A model generated the notes under the pieces. It was given only the letters and a program-made list of their open reading frames with translations, was not told where the DNA came from and did not search any database. The position numbers were made by a program, and so were the translations under genes. DNA of 64,000 bases from Paraglaciecola psychrophila 170 (GTDB lineage: Bacteria; Pseudomonadota; Gammaproteobacteria; Enterobacterales; Alteromonadaceae), in NCBI RefSeq assembly GCF_000347635.1, contig NC_020514.1, positions 2,356,001-2,420,000 of the forward strand, in the 5' to 3' direction. Positions 9,000-18,288 of this stretch are shown one piece after another; within the stretch, counting starts at the first letter, position 1; each line of letters begins with the position of its first letter.

Positions 9000-10115
9000 A
9001 TGCCAATAAAAGTAAAGCCTTTGTTATTTGTGTTTTTTCTTGTCTGGCTAATAAGTTGGCAAAACGTTAATGCAGCGGTTATTGACGATTTGTATGATGC
9101 TAAAATCGCCGTAAATGATCAGTCGGATCGGACACAAAATAATGCTTTTAGTCTAGCCCTTAAACAAGTGCTTATTAAAGTACGAGGTAACAACGACTTA
9201 CTCACTAATCAAAAAATTAAAAGTGCCATAACTAAAGCAACGCGTTTCGTCAGATCCTATAGTTATGATAAGCAAGAATCACAACTCTATTTAGCAATAA
9301 GTTTTGATCCACAGCGAGTGGAGAACGTTATTCGTGACGCGGGTTTTCCTGTTTGGGACAAAAGGCGTCCAGATTCTTTAATTTGGTTGGCTATCAAGTC
9401 GTCTGCTGATTCAGACAGAAAAATTGCGAGGCCAACAGAGTATGCTGACATATATCAACAATTGAGTTTACGTGCTGCTCAAAGGGGCATTTCTTTGATG
9501 TTTCCGCTGTGGGACCTTGGCGATATACAAAGTTTGGGTATATATGACATCTGGGGTGGTTTTAGTTCGCAAATTTCCAAAGCTAGTGAACGTTATGCTG
9601 TTCCATCTGTGCTTTCTGCGAGAATTTATTTGACTGATAATCAATCATATGACGTCACTCAAAATAGTGTGATGGAGAATGAAAAATCAGAGTTTCAATG
9701 GTCTGCAGACTGGACAATGATTGAAGGAGGCGGATTATTGGCAGGACAAGTTCAAGGTGATACCCCATTGATTATTGCAGAGGGCCTGATCGATGCACTA
9801 GCGGATCAGTTATCCTTAAAATATGCGATTGATCTGGCGCAAATAGATCGGGCAGATACTAAGGTTCAAATTGTTGTCAACAATATTGACTCCCTTAACT
9901 ATTATAGCCAGGCTTTGAGCTCTCTAGAAAATATGAGTATTGTCAATGACGCTACCTTGATTAAACAGCAAGGTTCACGTGCAACCTTTGAATTGGACTT
10001 GTTGGGTGACGTTGACGATTTAACTAATGCACTAAGCTTGGACAGTAAAATTAGGCCAGTAGTTGACGATTTTGGTCAGCCCATACTTGGTTTGGAGTTC
10101 TTTTGGGTCAAGTAA
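9000..10115 (+). CDS. DUF2066 domain-containing exported protein
   Basis: This protein of about 371 residues has a signal peptide (hydrophobic LLFVFFLVWLISW, cleavage near NVNA) and matches the DUF2066 proteins found directly upstream of hda in Alteromonadales and relatives. No enzymatic motif is visible. The function is unknown and is probably envelope-related. The start is best placed at ATG 9000, eleven bases after the GAGGAG ribosome site. The in-frame TTG at 8991 is too close to that site. It overlaps hda by 13 bases, suggesting translational coupling. Confidence 0.8.
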   Translation: MPIKVKPLLFVFFLVWLISWQNVNAAVIDDLYDAKIAVNDQSDRTQNNAFSLALKQVLIKVRGNNDLLTNQKIKSAITKATRFVRSYSYDKQESQLYLAISFDPQRVENVIRDAGFPVWDKRRPDSLIWLAIKSSADSDRKIARPTEYADIYQQLSLRAAQRGISLMFPLWDLGDIQSLGIYDIWGGFSSQISKASERYAVPSVLSARIYLTDNQSYDVTQNSVMENEKSEFQWSADWTMIEGGGLLAGQVQGDTPLIIAEGLIDALADQLSLKYAIDLAQIDRADTKVQIVVNNIDSLNYYSQALSSLENMSIVNDATLIKQQGSRATFELDLLGDVDDLTNALSLDSKIRPVVDDFGQPILGLEFFWVK

Positions 10116-10822
10116 GCAGTCAACTTTCATTGCCTATTGGCTTAAAAGATACCGAATCATTTGCTAGCTTTATTCCTGGCCAAAATGCTCAAGCTTGCAG
10201 CTATCTAAAACAACTATTTGCTGAATGTGAAGACAAAAAGGTCAATAATTGGCTGACATATTTGTTTTCTGATTCTGGGATGGGTAAAAGTCACTTATTG
10301 TATGCAACTTGCCAACAAGCCGAATTAGCGGGTGAGACGTGCATCTACTTGAGCTTTAATGAAAAGCAACATATGTCTCCAGATGTGCTGATAGGTCTTG
10401 AAAATTACCGTTTGATTTGTCTTGATGACATTCAAGAGTTACAGGGTGAAAACGCTTGGCAAATAGCGGTGTTTGATTTAATCAACAGAGTGAAGGAACA
10501 GAGTAATAGTTGCTTAGTAATAACTGGGGATCAACCCCCTCAGCAGTTATCCCTAGAGCTGCCCGATTTGATATCTAGGCTGTCATGGGGCACTAATTTC
10601 CAACTTTATTCATTGACTGATCAACAGAGACAACAGGCTTTGATAGTTAAAGCCCAACATAGAGGCTTAAATATGTCTAAAGATGTTGCAAGATATTTGG
10701 TTAATCATTGGCAGCGAGATATGCCAGCCTTGATAGCTTCTTTAGATATTCTTGATGAGCAATCACTGCAACAGCAGCGAAAGCTCACTATACCTTTTGT
10801 TAAATCTATTTTGGCTCTTTAG
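10103..10822 (+). CDS. hda: DnaA regulatory inactivator Hda
   Basis: Hda is the AAA+ DnaA homologue that, with the DNA-loaded sliding clamp, stimulates hydrolysis of DnaA-ATP and so prevents re-initiation of replication. The 239-residue product shows the N-terminal clamp-binding motif QLSLPIGL (residues about 7-14) and a P-loop variant SGMGKSHLLYA. These are followed by Walker B LICLDDIQ and the arginine-containing SRLSWG sensor region. It lacks the DNA-binding domain of DnaA, as expected. The start is a TTG at 10103, inside the end of the DUF2066 gene. No better start precedes the clamp motif. Confidence 0.93.
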   Translation: MGQVSSQLSLPIGLKDTESFASFIPGQNAQACSYLKQLFAECEDKKVNNWLTYLFSDSGMGKSHLLYATCQQAELAGETCIYLSFNEKQHMSPDVLIGLENYRLICLDDIQELQGENAWQIAVFDLINRVKEQSNSCLVITGDQPPQQLSLELPDLISRLSWGTNFQLYSLTDQQRQQALIVKAQHRGLNMSKDVARYLVNHWQRDMPALIASLDILDEQSLQQQRKLTIPFVKSILAL

Positions 10823-11240
10823 TTTTGCTGCCTTCAAAGGCCTGTTTTTCTTCTAGCAGCTCTTCTTTTAATTTTCGAATTCCCAACCCAAGCTCTCGCC
10901 CTCTAACTCGTGCATAAAAACTGCAACCAGTAAATAATAGTGTACATAATATTATTTCGACAAGAGCATACAACCTCTCACCTTCGACGGCATACACTGC
11001 AGTCAAACCATGCAGCAAATAATACATCACAATAAAATTAGCCCATGCATAAGTATAAGGTTTACCTTCTAATAATCCTTTAGCAGGTAATAAAATTGGC
11101 ACTATCCAAAATAATAAGGTGAATAAAGTTGAGGTGGTTTTATCAATGGTTAAGAAAAAGTGCCAGACCACTAACCAGATAATTAAAAGTAAATAGCTAG
11201 TTAAGGTTAATCGTCGAAAAAAAGTGCTGTTAAATGTCAT
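10806..11240 (-). CDS. DUF2069 integral membrane protein
   Basis: This 144-residue protein has four predicted membrane helices and a charged, lysine/glutamate-rich C-terminal tail (KLKEELLEEKQAFEGSKTKEPK). It matches DUF2069 proteins that lie next to hda and wrbA in many gammaproteobacteria. It overlaps the 3' end of hda tail to tail by 17 bases. It is probably transcribed with wrbA and arsC upstream on the same strand. No known biochemical role. Confidence 0.75.
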   Translation of the reverse strand: MTFNSTFFRRLTLTSYLLLIIWLVVWHFFLTIDKTTSTLFTLLFWIVPILLPAKGLLEGKPYTYAWANFIVMYYLLHGLTAVYAVEGERLYALVEIILCTLLFTGCSFYARVRGRELGLGIRKLKEELLEEKQAFEGSKTKEPK

Positions 11241-11261
11241 GTTACTTATCTCGTATACTGG

Positions 11262-11855
11262 TTAATGGTCTAATTTCGCGGCTAGTACTGCCAGTCTTTT
11301 GCCTTGTTCGATACATAATGTTTGTTCTTCATTAGAGAGTTTGTTTTTGCTATCGCCTTGTGCTAGATGTGTTACACCATAGGGGCTTCCGCCAGACAAA
11401 GTAGTGTGTAATTCAGGGTTAGAGTAAGGTAAACCGCACAATATCATACCGTGATGGAACAAGGGGATCATCATAGTGAGCAAGGTTGATTCTTGTCCCC
11501 CGTGCATACTCGATGTAGAGGTGAAAACACAAGCAGGTTTATTTTCTAATGTGCCCGCTAACCATTGAGCGCTAGTATCATCTAAAAAATATTTTAAAGG
11601 TGCCGCCATATTACCGAATCGAGTGGGGCTGCCAAGTGCTAATGCACAACAATCATCTAAGTCTTGTTTTACCACATAGGGATCGCCCGAGCTGGGTATT
11701 GAGTCTTGAATATGGTTGAAATTATTACTTACTTCAGGCACACAACGTAAGCGTGCTTCAAGTCCTGATTTCTCAACGCCTAAGGCTATGCTGTTGGCCA
11801 TCGCTTGAGTAGCCCCATGGCGACTGTAATATAAGATTAGTACTATTTTATTCAT
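11262..11855 (-). CDS. wrbA: NAD(P)H:quinone oxidoreductase, WrbA type
   Basis: A 197-residue flavodoxin-fold protein that binds FMN and reduces quinones by two electrons, limiting redox cycling. The FMN phosphate loop YYSRHGATQAMA is at residues 9-20. The SPTRFGNMAAPLKYFLD segment and the TSSMHGGQESTLL segment are hallmarks of WrbA. Length is normal (E. coli 198). It lies 19 bases downstream of the arsC-like gene on the same strand. Confidence 0.92.
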   Translation of the reverse strand: MNKIVLILYYSRHGATQAMANSIALGVEKSGLEARLRCVPEVSNNFNHIQDSIPSSGDPYVVKQDLDDCCALALGSPTRFGNMAAPLKYFLDDTSAQWLAGTLENKPACVFTSTSSMHGGQESTLLTMMIPLFHHGMILCGLPYSNPELHTTLSGGSPYGVTHLAQGDSKNKLSNEEQTLCIEQGKRLAVLAAKLDH

Positions 11856-11874
11856 GATATATCCAAAACTTGGC

Positions 11875-12228
11875 TCATAATATATTCAAAACTGATTCAG
11901 GTGGTCGGCCAATAGCGGCTTTACCATTGAATACAACAATAGGTCGTTCAATAAGTTTTGGTGAATTAAGCATTGCGCTGATCAGAGACTCCTCAGTTAA
12001 CGTATTATCTGCTAAATTTTGTTTTTTGTAAGCGTCTTCGCCTTTTCTGATTAGTTGTCTTGCTGAAGAAAAGCCTAATTGCTTAACAATAAGCTGTAAC
12101 TCTTGAGCACTGACTGGTGTTTTTAAATATTCGATAATTTGCGGCTCAAGCCCTTTTTCAAGTAATAATTGCAGAGTTTGACGGCTTTTAGAACATCTAG
12201 GATTGTGTAAAATTTTAAGATCAGTCAT
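11875..12228 (-). CDS. Arsenate reductase (glutaredoxin) family protein, YfgD-like
   Basis: A 117-residue ArsC-family protein with the nucleophilic cysteine in HNPRCSKSRQTLQLL (Cys12) and the conserved RKGEDAYK and RPIVVFNGKAAIGRPPE segments. The family reduces arsenate using glutathione/glutaredoxin. The chromosomal YfgD subgroup beside bepA may have another thiol role. There are no arsenite pump or ArsR genes nearby, so a dedicated arsenic operon is not supported. Confidence 0.88.
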   Translation of the reverse strand: MTDLKILHNPRCSKSRQTLQLLLEKGLEPQIIEYLKTPVSAQELQLIVKQLGFSSARQLIRKGEDAYKKQNLADNTLTEESLISAMLNSPKLIERPIVVFNGKAAIGRPPESVLNIL

Positions 12229-12329
12229 AAATTTATTTTCACTTCGAATGAGATATCGTACGTATACGGTGTATTCTACATTTTATTCTTTTTGTTACGA
12301 GAGTAACCCATATTTAGGGCATTAATATT

Positions 12330-12797
12330 TTGAAAAAATTCGTAGTTATGTTGACAGCTTTGTTAGCTCTTTTAGTCGGTCTGTGGACCCAGCAAAGCTT
12401 TAAAGTGGACTTCATTAGTCTTGATGGACAGGAACACCGTTGGAATAATTCACAGGGAAAGTGGAGAGTAGTCAACTATTTTGCTGAGTGGTGCGCACCG
12501 TGTTTGCGAGAAATGCCCGAGCTGAACCATTTTCACCAACAATATAGTGATGATATAGATATCTTTGCTGTAAGTTTTGATCCTTTGAGCAAAGACAAAC
12601 TCATCACTCTTCAACAAAAACATAATATTCAATTTCCTATTATAGAGCGACTTAATGCTATGCCGTGGGTCAGGCCACCTAATAGTTTACCCACAACGTA
12701 TATTCTTGATGCAGATGGCAAAGTGCTAAAACAATTGAAAGGCGAACAAAGTGCACAACAGCTAATGCAAACTATTAATCTGTTAAAGACTTTGTAA
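12330..12797 (+). CDS. TlpA/ResA-like membrane-anchored thiol-disulfide protein
   Basis: A 155-residue protein with an N-terminal hydrophobic anchor (residues about 4-20) and a thioredoxin-fold domain holding the CxxC pair in FAEWCAPCLREMPEL. The cis-proline region follows as NSLPTTYILD. It should act in the periplasm as a disulfide reductase, for example in cytochrome c maturation or envelope redox homeostasis. The start is a TTG at 12330. It converges on bepA with a 15-base overlap. Confidence 0.85.
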   Translation: MKKFVVMLTALLALLVGLWTQQSFKVDFISLDGQEHRWNNSQGKWRVVNYFAEWCAPCLREMPELNHFHQQYSDDIDIFAVSFDPLSKDKLITLQQKHNIQFPIIERLNAMPWVRPPNSLPTTYILDADGKVLKQLKGEQSAQQLMQTINLLKTL

Positions 12798-14236
12798 TCG
12801 CTCTTGCGCAGTTCTAAATTGTTCTATTCGAGCTCTAATTCTCTGTTTCTCAATTTTTCGATCATTAGCGTAATTGTAAGCTGTATGTAATTCATCTATT
12901 GCCCTTGGGTAGGCTGCCAATAATGCATACACTTCGGCTTTTGTTTGATGCATTTCGAGTTTTTGCTCGCTACTGCGATAAGCATCTGAAAGTAATTCAT
13001 AGGCCAACATATTGTCAGGATTAATTAACAAATAATCTTTTAACAGAGATGTCGCTCTTTCAATATTTCCAGATTTAATCAACACATTTGCTAAGTTTAG
13101 GGTCAATACCCGGTTAAAAGGTGTGTACACAATTTGTGCTGATAATTTGTCTATCGCTTTTTGATGTTGATTCATTTCTATAGCAATATCGGTGTAAGTA
13201 TCCAAATAAAATAAGTTACTTGGATGTTTTTCTAATAGAACATCTATTACCTTTAGGGCGAGTTCAAAGTCTTCATTGGCTAAGTAAGATAAAGCTAAAC
13301 CATATTCTGCTGCTTGTTTAAAAATATAATTTTCTTTTTTAATATGTCAGAAAAGTATTCGATATTACGCTTAGGATTGGCATAGTAGCGCGCTAATATT
13401 CTGGTCTTAGCCAAGTGAAAATTAATACTTTCAGGTATATCCCGCGGTCGAAAGGATGCGGCTCGGGTTCGTGCATCGGCAATCCGTGTTTCAGGTAAAG
13501 GGTGTGTGAGTAAAAATGCCAGTGGGGTAGATTTAAGACGGTTTTTTTCAGCCAATATACTGAAAAAACTGCTGGCGCCGTTTGGGTCAAAGCCCGCCTC
13601 TGCGAGGATACTAATCCCCACTCTGTCTGCTTCTTGTTCGTTTTGCCTGGTGTAATTGATTGAAGATTGCGCCGAAGCTGCATTGCTCACTGAGAGTGCA
13701 GCCATACCTGCTTCTGGATTGACCACGGCGACTAATATGCTACCCAGCAAACTGGCTATTTGTAAAGGTGACGATTTTTGTCTCGCTTCGATACTACGAG
13801 CGATATGTCTTTGAGTGACGTGACTGACCTCATGGGCTAAGACCGAGGCTAACTCCGATTCATTTCTGGCGTTAAAAATAAGCCCAGTGTGAATACCGAT
13901 ATGTCCTCCAAAAAAAGCGAATGCATTGATGTCTGGACTATTGAGAATAAAAAATTTGTAAGGAAATTTTACGTTGTCGGCTTGTGCAACTAAACGGTTA
14001 CCAATGTCTTGAATATATTCATCCAATAATGGGTCGTTAATAATAGGTGCTTGCCCACGAAGTTGACGCATAAGCGCATCGCCAATTAATACCTCTTTAT
14101 CTAAGCTGATAGCGCTTGATGCCACCACGCCTATCTCAGGTAATTCGTTTTTCTTATTTACTGCGCCAACTGACATAGTGCCTAATAAAAATATACTCAA
14201 GGCAGAAACAACGATGTTAGCAATAGGTTTTATCAT
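12783..14236 (-). CDS. bepA: Periplasmic M48 metalloprotease/chaperone BepA, frameshifted in this sequence
   Basis: BepA assists LptD and BAM assembly and degrades stalled outer-membrane proteins. The upstream part carries a signal peptide and the zinc site HEVSH with a downstream NEQEADR ligand. The downstream part is the TPR domain. The two lie in different frames. On the minus strand a run ATTAAAAAAGAAAATT (about 13335-13350) lacks one A. Restoring it gives DILKKENYIFKQAAEYGLAL and one 484-residue protein (E. coli 487). The locus is 1454 bases, one short of a multiple of three. A homopolymer sequencing error is most likely. If real, the protease would be separated from its TPR domain. Confidence 0.88.
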
Positions 14237-14374
14237 ATATTACGTCTAATTTTAGTGTGTCTATATTACATTGACAGTATTAATTATTAAATACTTGCGT
14301 GTGTTATGGATCAGCTACCAGCCAATTAGTTCAATGTTAGCTTATCTATTAAGTTGGTTTATCTCTTTAAATGG

Positions 14375-15028
14375 TTACTCAAGAGATATAAATATCTCTT
14401 GGATTGACTGCCCGCTAATTTCAACTACGTGTAATGATGTGCTTAATAAATCAATTAGCTGAGTAACTAACATATGGGCATATTTGAGTAATTCCATATC
14501 TGCCTCATCTCCACAACGTATTGTCAGGGCGACAAAGTCGCTTAATTTGGGGATACTAATTAATGGACCTGTTACAGAGGGATTGAATTCTTTGAACGGT
14601 GAATAGACATCAAAAGGTTTAATCAGCGCTTGTGGTTGGTTGTTTACAACAGGAAAACAATGCAAATCAAAAGCGTAGTGATTGCAGTGATTTTTGAGCG
14701 ATATTGAGGGTTTACCTTGCTTACAATTGGCTAAATTCCAGTTTCTCTTATTTAGTAAATATTTTATATTATTATCAAAACCGTCGGTAAATGTGCCTTC
14801 TAATGCTAATAGTCTACTAGCTATTATTTGGAAGCTATCAGGGACCTCTCCTAAATTGAGCGACTTTTTTAGGTGCAAGATAGCTTTTACGTTTCCAAAA
14901 CGACATGCCCAATCTAAATGCAAAAATAGCCTCTCTTTATTCGTGTAATCTAAGTTAAGTTCTATTTTATCACGCAAGGGTTGTGTAATAATGCTCACAT
15001 CATAAGGTCGAACTTCAATTATCATCAA
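14375..15028 (-). CDS. Hypothetical protein, unrecognised
   Basis: A 217-residue soluble protein with no signal peptide, membrane segment or motif that I recognise. It has several His and Cys residues in the middle (ISLKNHCNHYAFDLHCF), which could bind a metal but form no known pattern. It is divergently transcribed from perM, with about 45 bases between the starts, so the two may share a promoter region. The frame is clean and the start (ATG, then a second ATG) is plausible. The function is unknown. Confidence 0.6.
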   Translation of the reverse strand: MMIIEVRPYDVSIITQPLRDKIELNLDYTNKERLFLHLDWACRFGNVKAILHLKKSLNLGEVPDSFQIIASRLLALEGTFTDGFDNNIKYLLNKRNWNLANCKQGKPSISLKNHCNHYAFDLHCFPVVNNQPQALIKPFDVYSPFKEFNPSVTGPLISIPKLSDFVALTIRCGDEADMELLKYAHMLVTQLIDLLSTSLHVVEISGQSIQEIFISLE

Positions 15029-15072
15029 TAAATTATTGTTTGGTGATGCCTATTAATATACAAGGACAATAG

Positions 15073-16140
15073 ATGTTAAACGTTTTTGAACGTTGGTATA
15101 AGCGAAAATTTTCAGATCCTGATTCAATGATGCTGTTATTGCTGTTACTCATCAGTTCGTTATTACTTGCAGTTTGGGGCGGAATTTTAATGCCTGTCTT
15201 GGTGGCTGCTGTTATAGCTTACTTATTGGATTGGCCAGTGGTCCAGCTATGTAGGTTAGGCTTATCTCGTGGTTATACTACTATATTGGTGTTATTTGGT
15301 TTTATCAGCGTATCAATTCTGACTCTTGTGGGTCTAGTACCTGTTGTTGTGCAACAAAGTATTAATTTGATTAAAGAGATGCCGCAAATATGGGAAAAAG
15401 GGCAGGTGTGGTTATTAACGTTACCCAAAACCTACCCAGACCTTATACAGCTGACTCAAATTCAGGATGTGTTAGATGGAATCAATGAACGAGTAGTGGG
15501 GTTGGCAGAGCAATTGTTGTCTGCATCATTTAGTTCTCTGGGTGGGTTTGGTGCTTTGTTGATTTACATGATTTTAGTACCGTTAATGGTTTTCTTTATG
15601 GTCAAAGATAAAGAAATGTTGGTCTCTAATATCTCTTCACTATTGCCCAGCGAACGCCGTTTGATTAAACAAGTGGGTACTGAAATGAACCTGCAAATTG
15701 CTAATTATATTCGCGGTAAAGTCATCGAAATTGTCATTGTTGGTACAGTGTCAACAGTGACATTTGCGTTTATGGACCTGCGTTATGCCTTGTTACTGGG
15801 GGTGTTGGTGGGCTTCTCAGTATTGATTCCTTATATAGGTGCCGCAGTGGTGACTATTCCTGTGGCGATAGTCGCCTTATTTCAATGGGGTCTGACACCT
15901 GACTTTTGGTATTTAATGGTCGCTTACGGCATTATACAAGCCTTAGACGGTAACGCATTAGTACCTATACTATTCTCAGAAGCTGTGAGCTTGCATCCAG
16001 TGTATATCATTATCGCGGTATTATTTTTTGGTGGGTTGTGGGGATTTTGGGGAGTGTTCTTCGCTATTCCTTTAGCAACGTTGGTCAAAGCTGTTGGCAA
16101 TGCTTGGTCAAGTCCCAAGGAATTAACGACCGAAACTTAG
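15073..16140 (+). CDS. perM: AI-2E family transporter / putative permease PerM
   Basis: A 355-residue membrane protein of the UPF0118/AI-2E transporter family, with about seven to eight hydrophobic segments. The family's conserved C-terminal stretch is visible (LVGFSVLIPYIGAAVVTIPV and FWGVFFAIPLATLVKA). Members export small molecules or act as Na+/H+ antiporters; specificity here is not readable. The position next to bcp-gcvR-dapA-bamC is conserved in gammaproteobacteria, where the gene is usually called perM. Confidence 0.85.
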   Translation: MLNVFERWYKRKFSDPDSMMLLLLLLISSLLLAVWGGILMPVLVAAVIAYLLDWPVVQLCRLGLSRGYTTILVLFGFISVSILTLVGLVPVVVQQSINLIKEMPQIWEKGQVWLLTLPKTYPDLIQLTQIQDVLDGINERVVGLAEQLLSASFSSLGGFGALLIYMILVPLMVFFMVKDKEMLVSNISSLLPSERRLIKQVGTEMNLQIANYIRGKVIEIVIVGTVSTVTFAFMDLRYALLLGVLVGFSVLIPYIGAAVVTIPVAIVALFQWGLTPDFWYLMVAYGIIQALDGNALVPILFSEAVSLHPVYIIIAVLFFGGLWGFWGVFFAIPLATLVKAVGNAWSSPKELTTET

Positions 16141-16147
16141 TTAAGCC

Positions 16148-16180
16148 GGAGCCGACATACATAAAATCGGCTCCAACTTT
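16148..16180 (+). terminator. Intrinsic terminator after perM (possibly bidirectional with bcp)
   Basis: GGAGCCGA at 16148-16155 pairs perfectly with TCGGCTCC at 16167-16174, followed by AACTTTT. It lies between the convergent perM and bcp genes. Confidence 0.65.
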
Positions 16181-16208
16181 TCATACTGTTTAACTCTTTA
16201 AACTTCTT

Positions 16209-16673
16209 TTACTTCTGCAGATACGCCAAGACCACCTCATGGTGATCTTTGGTTTTAAATTTATCAAATACATGTTCTATTTTGCCGTCTTCATTGATTA
16301 AAAACGTAATGCGATGAATACCGTCGTATTCTTTACCCATAAACTTTTTAAGACCCCAGACACCAAATGCATCTGCTACGGCATGATCTTCATCCGACAA
16401 AAGTGTGAAGTTGAGGTTTTCTTTCTCTATAAATTTTGGCAGCCTTTTAACTGCATCAGGGCTCACCCCTAAGACTTCTACGTTCAATGCCGCCAATGAT
16501 GCTTGGCTATCCCGTAAACCTTGTGCCTGAGTTGTACAGCCAGGTGTCATGGCTTTGGGGTAAAAATAAATCAATACTTTTTTACCAGCAAGGTCGCTTA
16601 ACGCAACCGTTTGGTTATCTTGATTTAGTAGTGAAAATTGCGGAGCAATATCGCCCGCTTTGAGCATTTGCAT
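16209..16673 (-). CDS. bcp: Thioredoxin-dependent thiol peroxidase Bcp (one-cysteine form)
   Basis: A 154-residue peroxiredoxin that reduces H2O2 and organic peroxides. The peroxidatic cysteine is in AMTPGCTTQAQGLRD (Cys46). The resolving cysteine five residues later in E. coli Bcp is Gln here, and this is the only cysteine in the protein, so it would work as a 1-Cys enzyme. ATG at residue 3 is an alternative start. It is directly downstream of gcvR on the same strand. Confidence 0.93.
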   Translation of the reverse strand: MQMLKAGDIAPQFSLLNQDNQTVALSDLAGKKVLIYFYPKAMTPGCTTQAQGLRDSQASLAALNVEVLGVSPDAVKRLPKFIEKENLNFTLLSDEDHAVADAFGVWGLKKFMGKEYDGIHRITFLINEDGKIEHVFDKFKTKDHHEVVLAYLQK

Positions 16674-16717
16674 AATAAATACCTTAAGTTATTAATTAAA
16701 AGGAGAATACTAAGTTA

Positions 16718-17242
16718 TCAGTGATTTTGTTTGATCGAAGCTTCTAAATTGAGTGGTTGCAAAAGTGCTTGAAGAGCATGTTCAATTTTATCAACTTCGA
16801 GTTCATGAGGAATAGATATCACCATTTTGCACTTCATCTGTTTGTCGTTTTCATTTGTATCTAAAAATTTTAGTCTAAATGCACTGACAGAGATATTGTG
16901 TTGTTCGAAGAAATCGGTGATCTGGTCAATCAGACCGGGTGTACTCTCGCCATTTATGATGACGTCCGCAAGATGTTCAAGGTTTTGTTTACAATGCTTT
17001 GTGGTGCGTTTCATCATCGACAATAAATTATGCTTCTGACACGTTTGCGGCAATAAACATTCAGCTTGGGTAATAGCACTTTGACTGCCTTCGATAATCA
17101 TAGTGAGAGAAAAATCCTGACCATAAACAGCTTGGCGACTATCTAAAATATTGCATCCTACTTCAGATACGGTGTCTGCCAATTTACTTAATACACCAAA
17201 TTGGTCTGAGCCTAAGATGGTAATGATTAATTGTTGCGTCAT
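16718..17242 (-). CDS. gcvR: Glycine cleavage system transcriptional repressor GcvR
   Basis: GcvR is a two-ACT-domain protein that binds GcvA and glycine to control the glycine cleavage operon. The first ACT domain begins MTQQLIITILGSDQFGVLSKLAD and the second begins around residue 85 (DVIINGESTPGLIDQITDFF). The start is placed at the ATG at 17242, which gives 174 residues. An upstream in-frame ATG at 17284 would add 14 unconserved residues. It lies upstream of bcp and divergent from dapA. Confidence 0.88.
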   Translation of the reverse strand: MTQQLIITILGSDQFGVLSKLADTVSEVGCNILDSRQAVYGQDFSLTMIIEGSQSAITQAECLLPQTCQKHNLLSMMKRTTKHCKQNLEHLADVIINGESTPGLIDQITDFFEQHNISVSAFRLKFLDTNENDKQMKCKMVISIPHELEVDKIEHALQALLQPLNLEASIKQNH

Positions 17243-17397
17243 TTTTAACCAATTCGTTGCTTTCAAATTGGCTATAACATACATGATTGTAGGTGGGTTG
17301 ATCCAGTTTCAATTCTAATCCATAAATTGGGCTATTCAATGCTTGTTTTTAGGGGGCCAGATCTTTACCATTAGACGCTAATTTTTGGGGAGTATTC

Positions 17398-18279
17398 ATG
17401 TTTACTGGCAGTTTTGTGGCGCTAATTACGCCAATGTATAATAATGGGCAAATAGATTATTCGTCATTGGAGGCGCTGGTTGATTTTCATATTCGAAATG
17501 GGTCTCATGGCATTGTGTCTGTTGGTACTACAGGTGAGTCTGCGACTTTACCTTTTTCTGAACATATAGAAGTGGTTAGGCGGACCGTAGAATATGCTCA
17601 GGGTAAAATACCTGTCATCGCTGGGAGTGGGGCTAACTCTACTTCAGAAGCCATCTTTTTGAGCGAACAGATGTCAGATACTGGCATAAAAGGATTTTTA
17701 AGTGTTGTGCCTTATTATAATAAGCCACAACAAAAAGGCATGGTTGCCCACTTTAAAGCCATTGCTGATGCAACTGACATACCAGTATTGTTATATAATG
17801 TGCCCAGCCGCACAGTAGCTGACATGTTGCCAGAGACGGTGGCAGAGTTGGCTACCCATCCTAAAATTGTTGGCTTAAAAGATGCCACAGGTGACATATC
17901 GCGCTTGAAGGCTACACAGAAACTTGTTTCAGACGATTTCGTGTTTTTGAGCGGTGATGACCTGACCGGTTGTGAGTTTCTTGCAAACGGAGGCCACGGG
18001 GTGATTTCTGTTACCGCTAATATTGTGCCTAAACAAATGGCTGATATGTGTAATGCTGCATTTGCGAAGGATTTCCAGTTGGCAGAAAAAATTGACAAAC
18101 AAATTGCCGGCTTACATACCGCTTTATTTGTCGAACCGAATCCTGTGTTACCTAAATGGGTTTTACACAAAATGGGGCTGACTAATTCAGCTTTTTTACG
18201 ATTGCCTTTAGTTGAATCGGAACTAGCTAGCCAAAATCATATCGAACAAGTCATGCGCAGTTCTGGCGTATTATCCTAA
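17398..18279 (+). CDS. dapA: 4-hydroxy-tetrahydrodipicolinate synthase
   Basis: DapA condenses pyruvate with aspartate semialdehyde, the first committed step to lysine and meso-diaminopimelate. The 293-residue product has the GTTGESATL substrate loop, the YNVPSRT motif with the catalytic tyrosine, and the Schiff-base lysine in VGLKDATGD. Length matches the family (E. coli 292). It is followed after nine bases by bamC, the usual neighbour. Confidence 0.97.
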   Translation: MFTGSFVALITPMYNNGQIDYSSLEALVDFHIRNGSHGIVSVGTTGESATLPFSEHIEVVRRTVEYAQGKIPVIAGSGANSTSEAIFLSEQMSDTGIKGFLSVVPYYNKPQQKGMVAHFKAIADATDIPVLLYNVPSRTVADMLPETVAELATHPKIVGLKDATGDISRLKATQKLVSDDFVFLSGDDLTGCEFLANGGHGVISVTANIVPKQMADMCNAAFAKDFQLAEKIDKQIAGLHTALFVEPNPVLPKWVLHKMGLTNSAFLRLPLVESELASQNHIEQVMRSSGVLS

Positions 18280-18288
18280 GGAGATAGC

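Noticed and set aside
11875..12228. Arsenic-resistance operon
   Set aside because: Only an ArsC-like gene of the YfgD core type is present; no arsB, acr3 or arsR.
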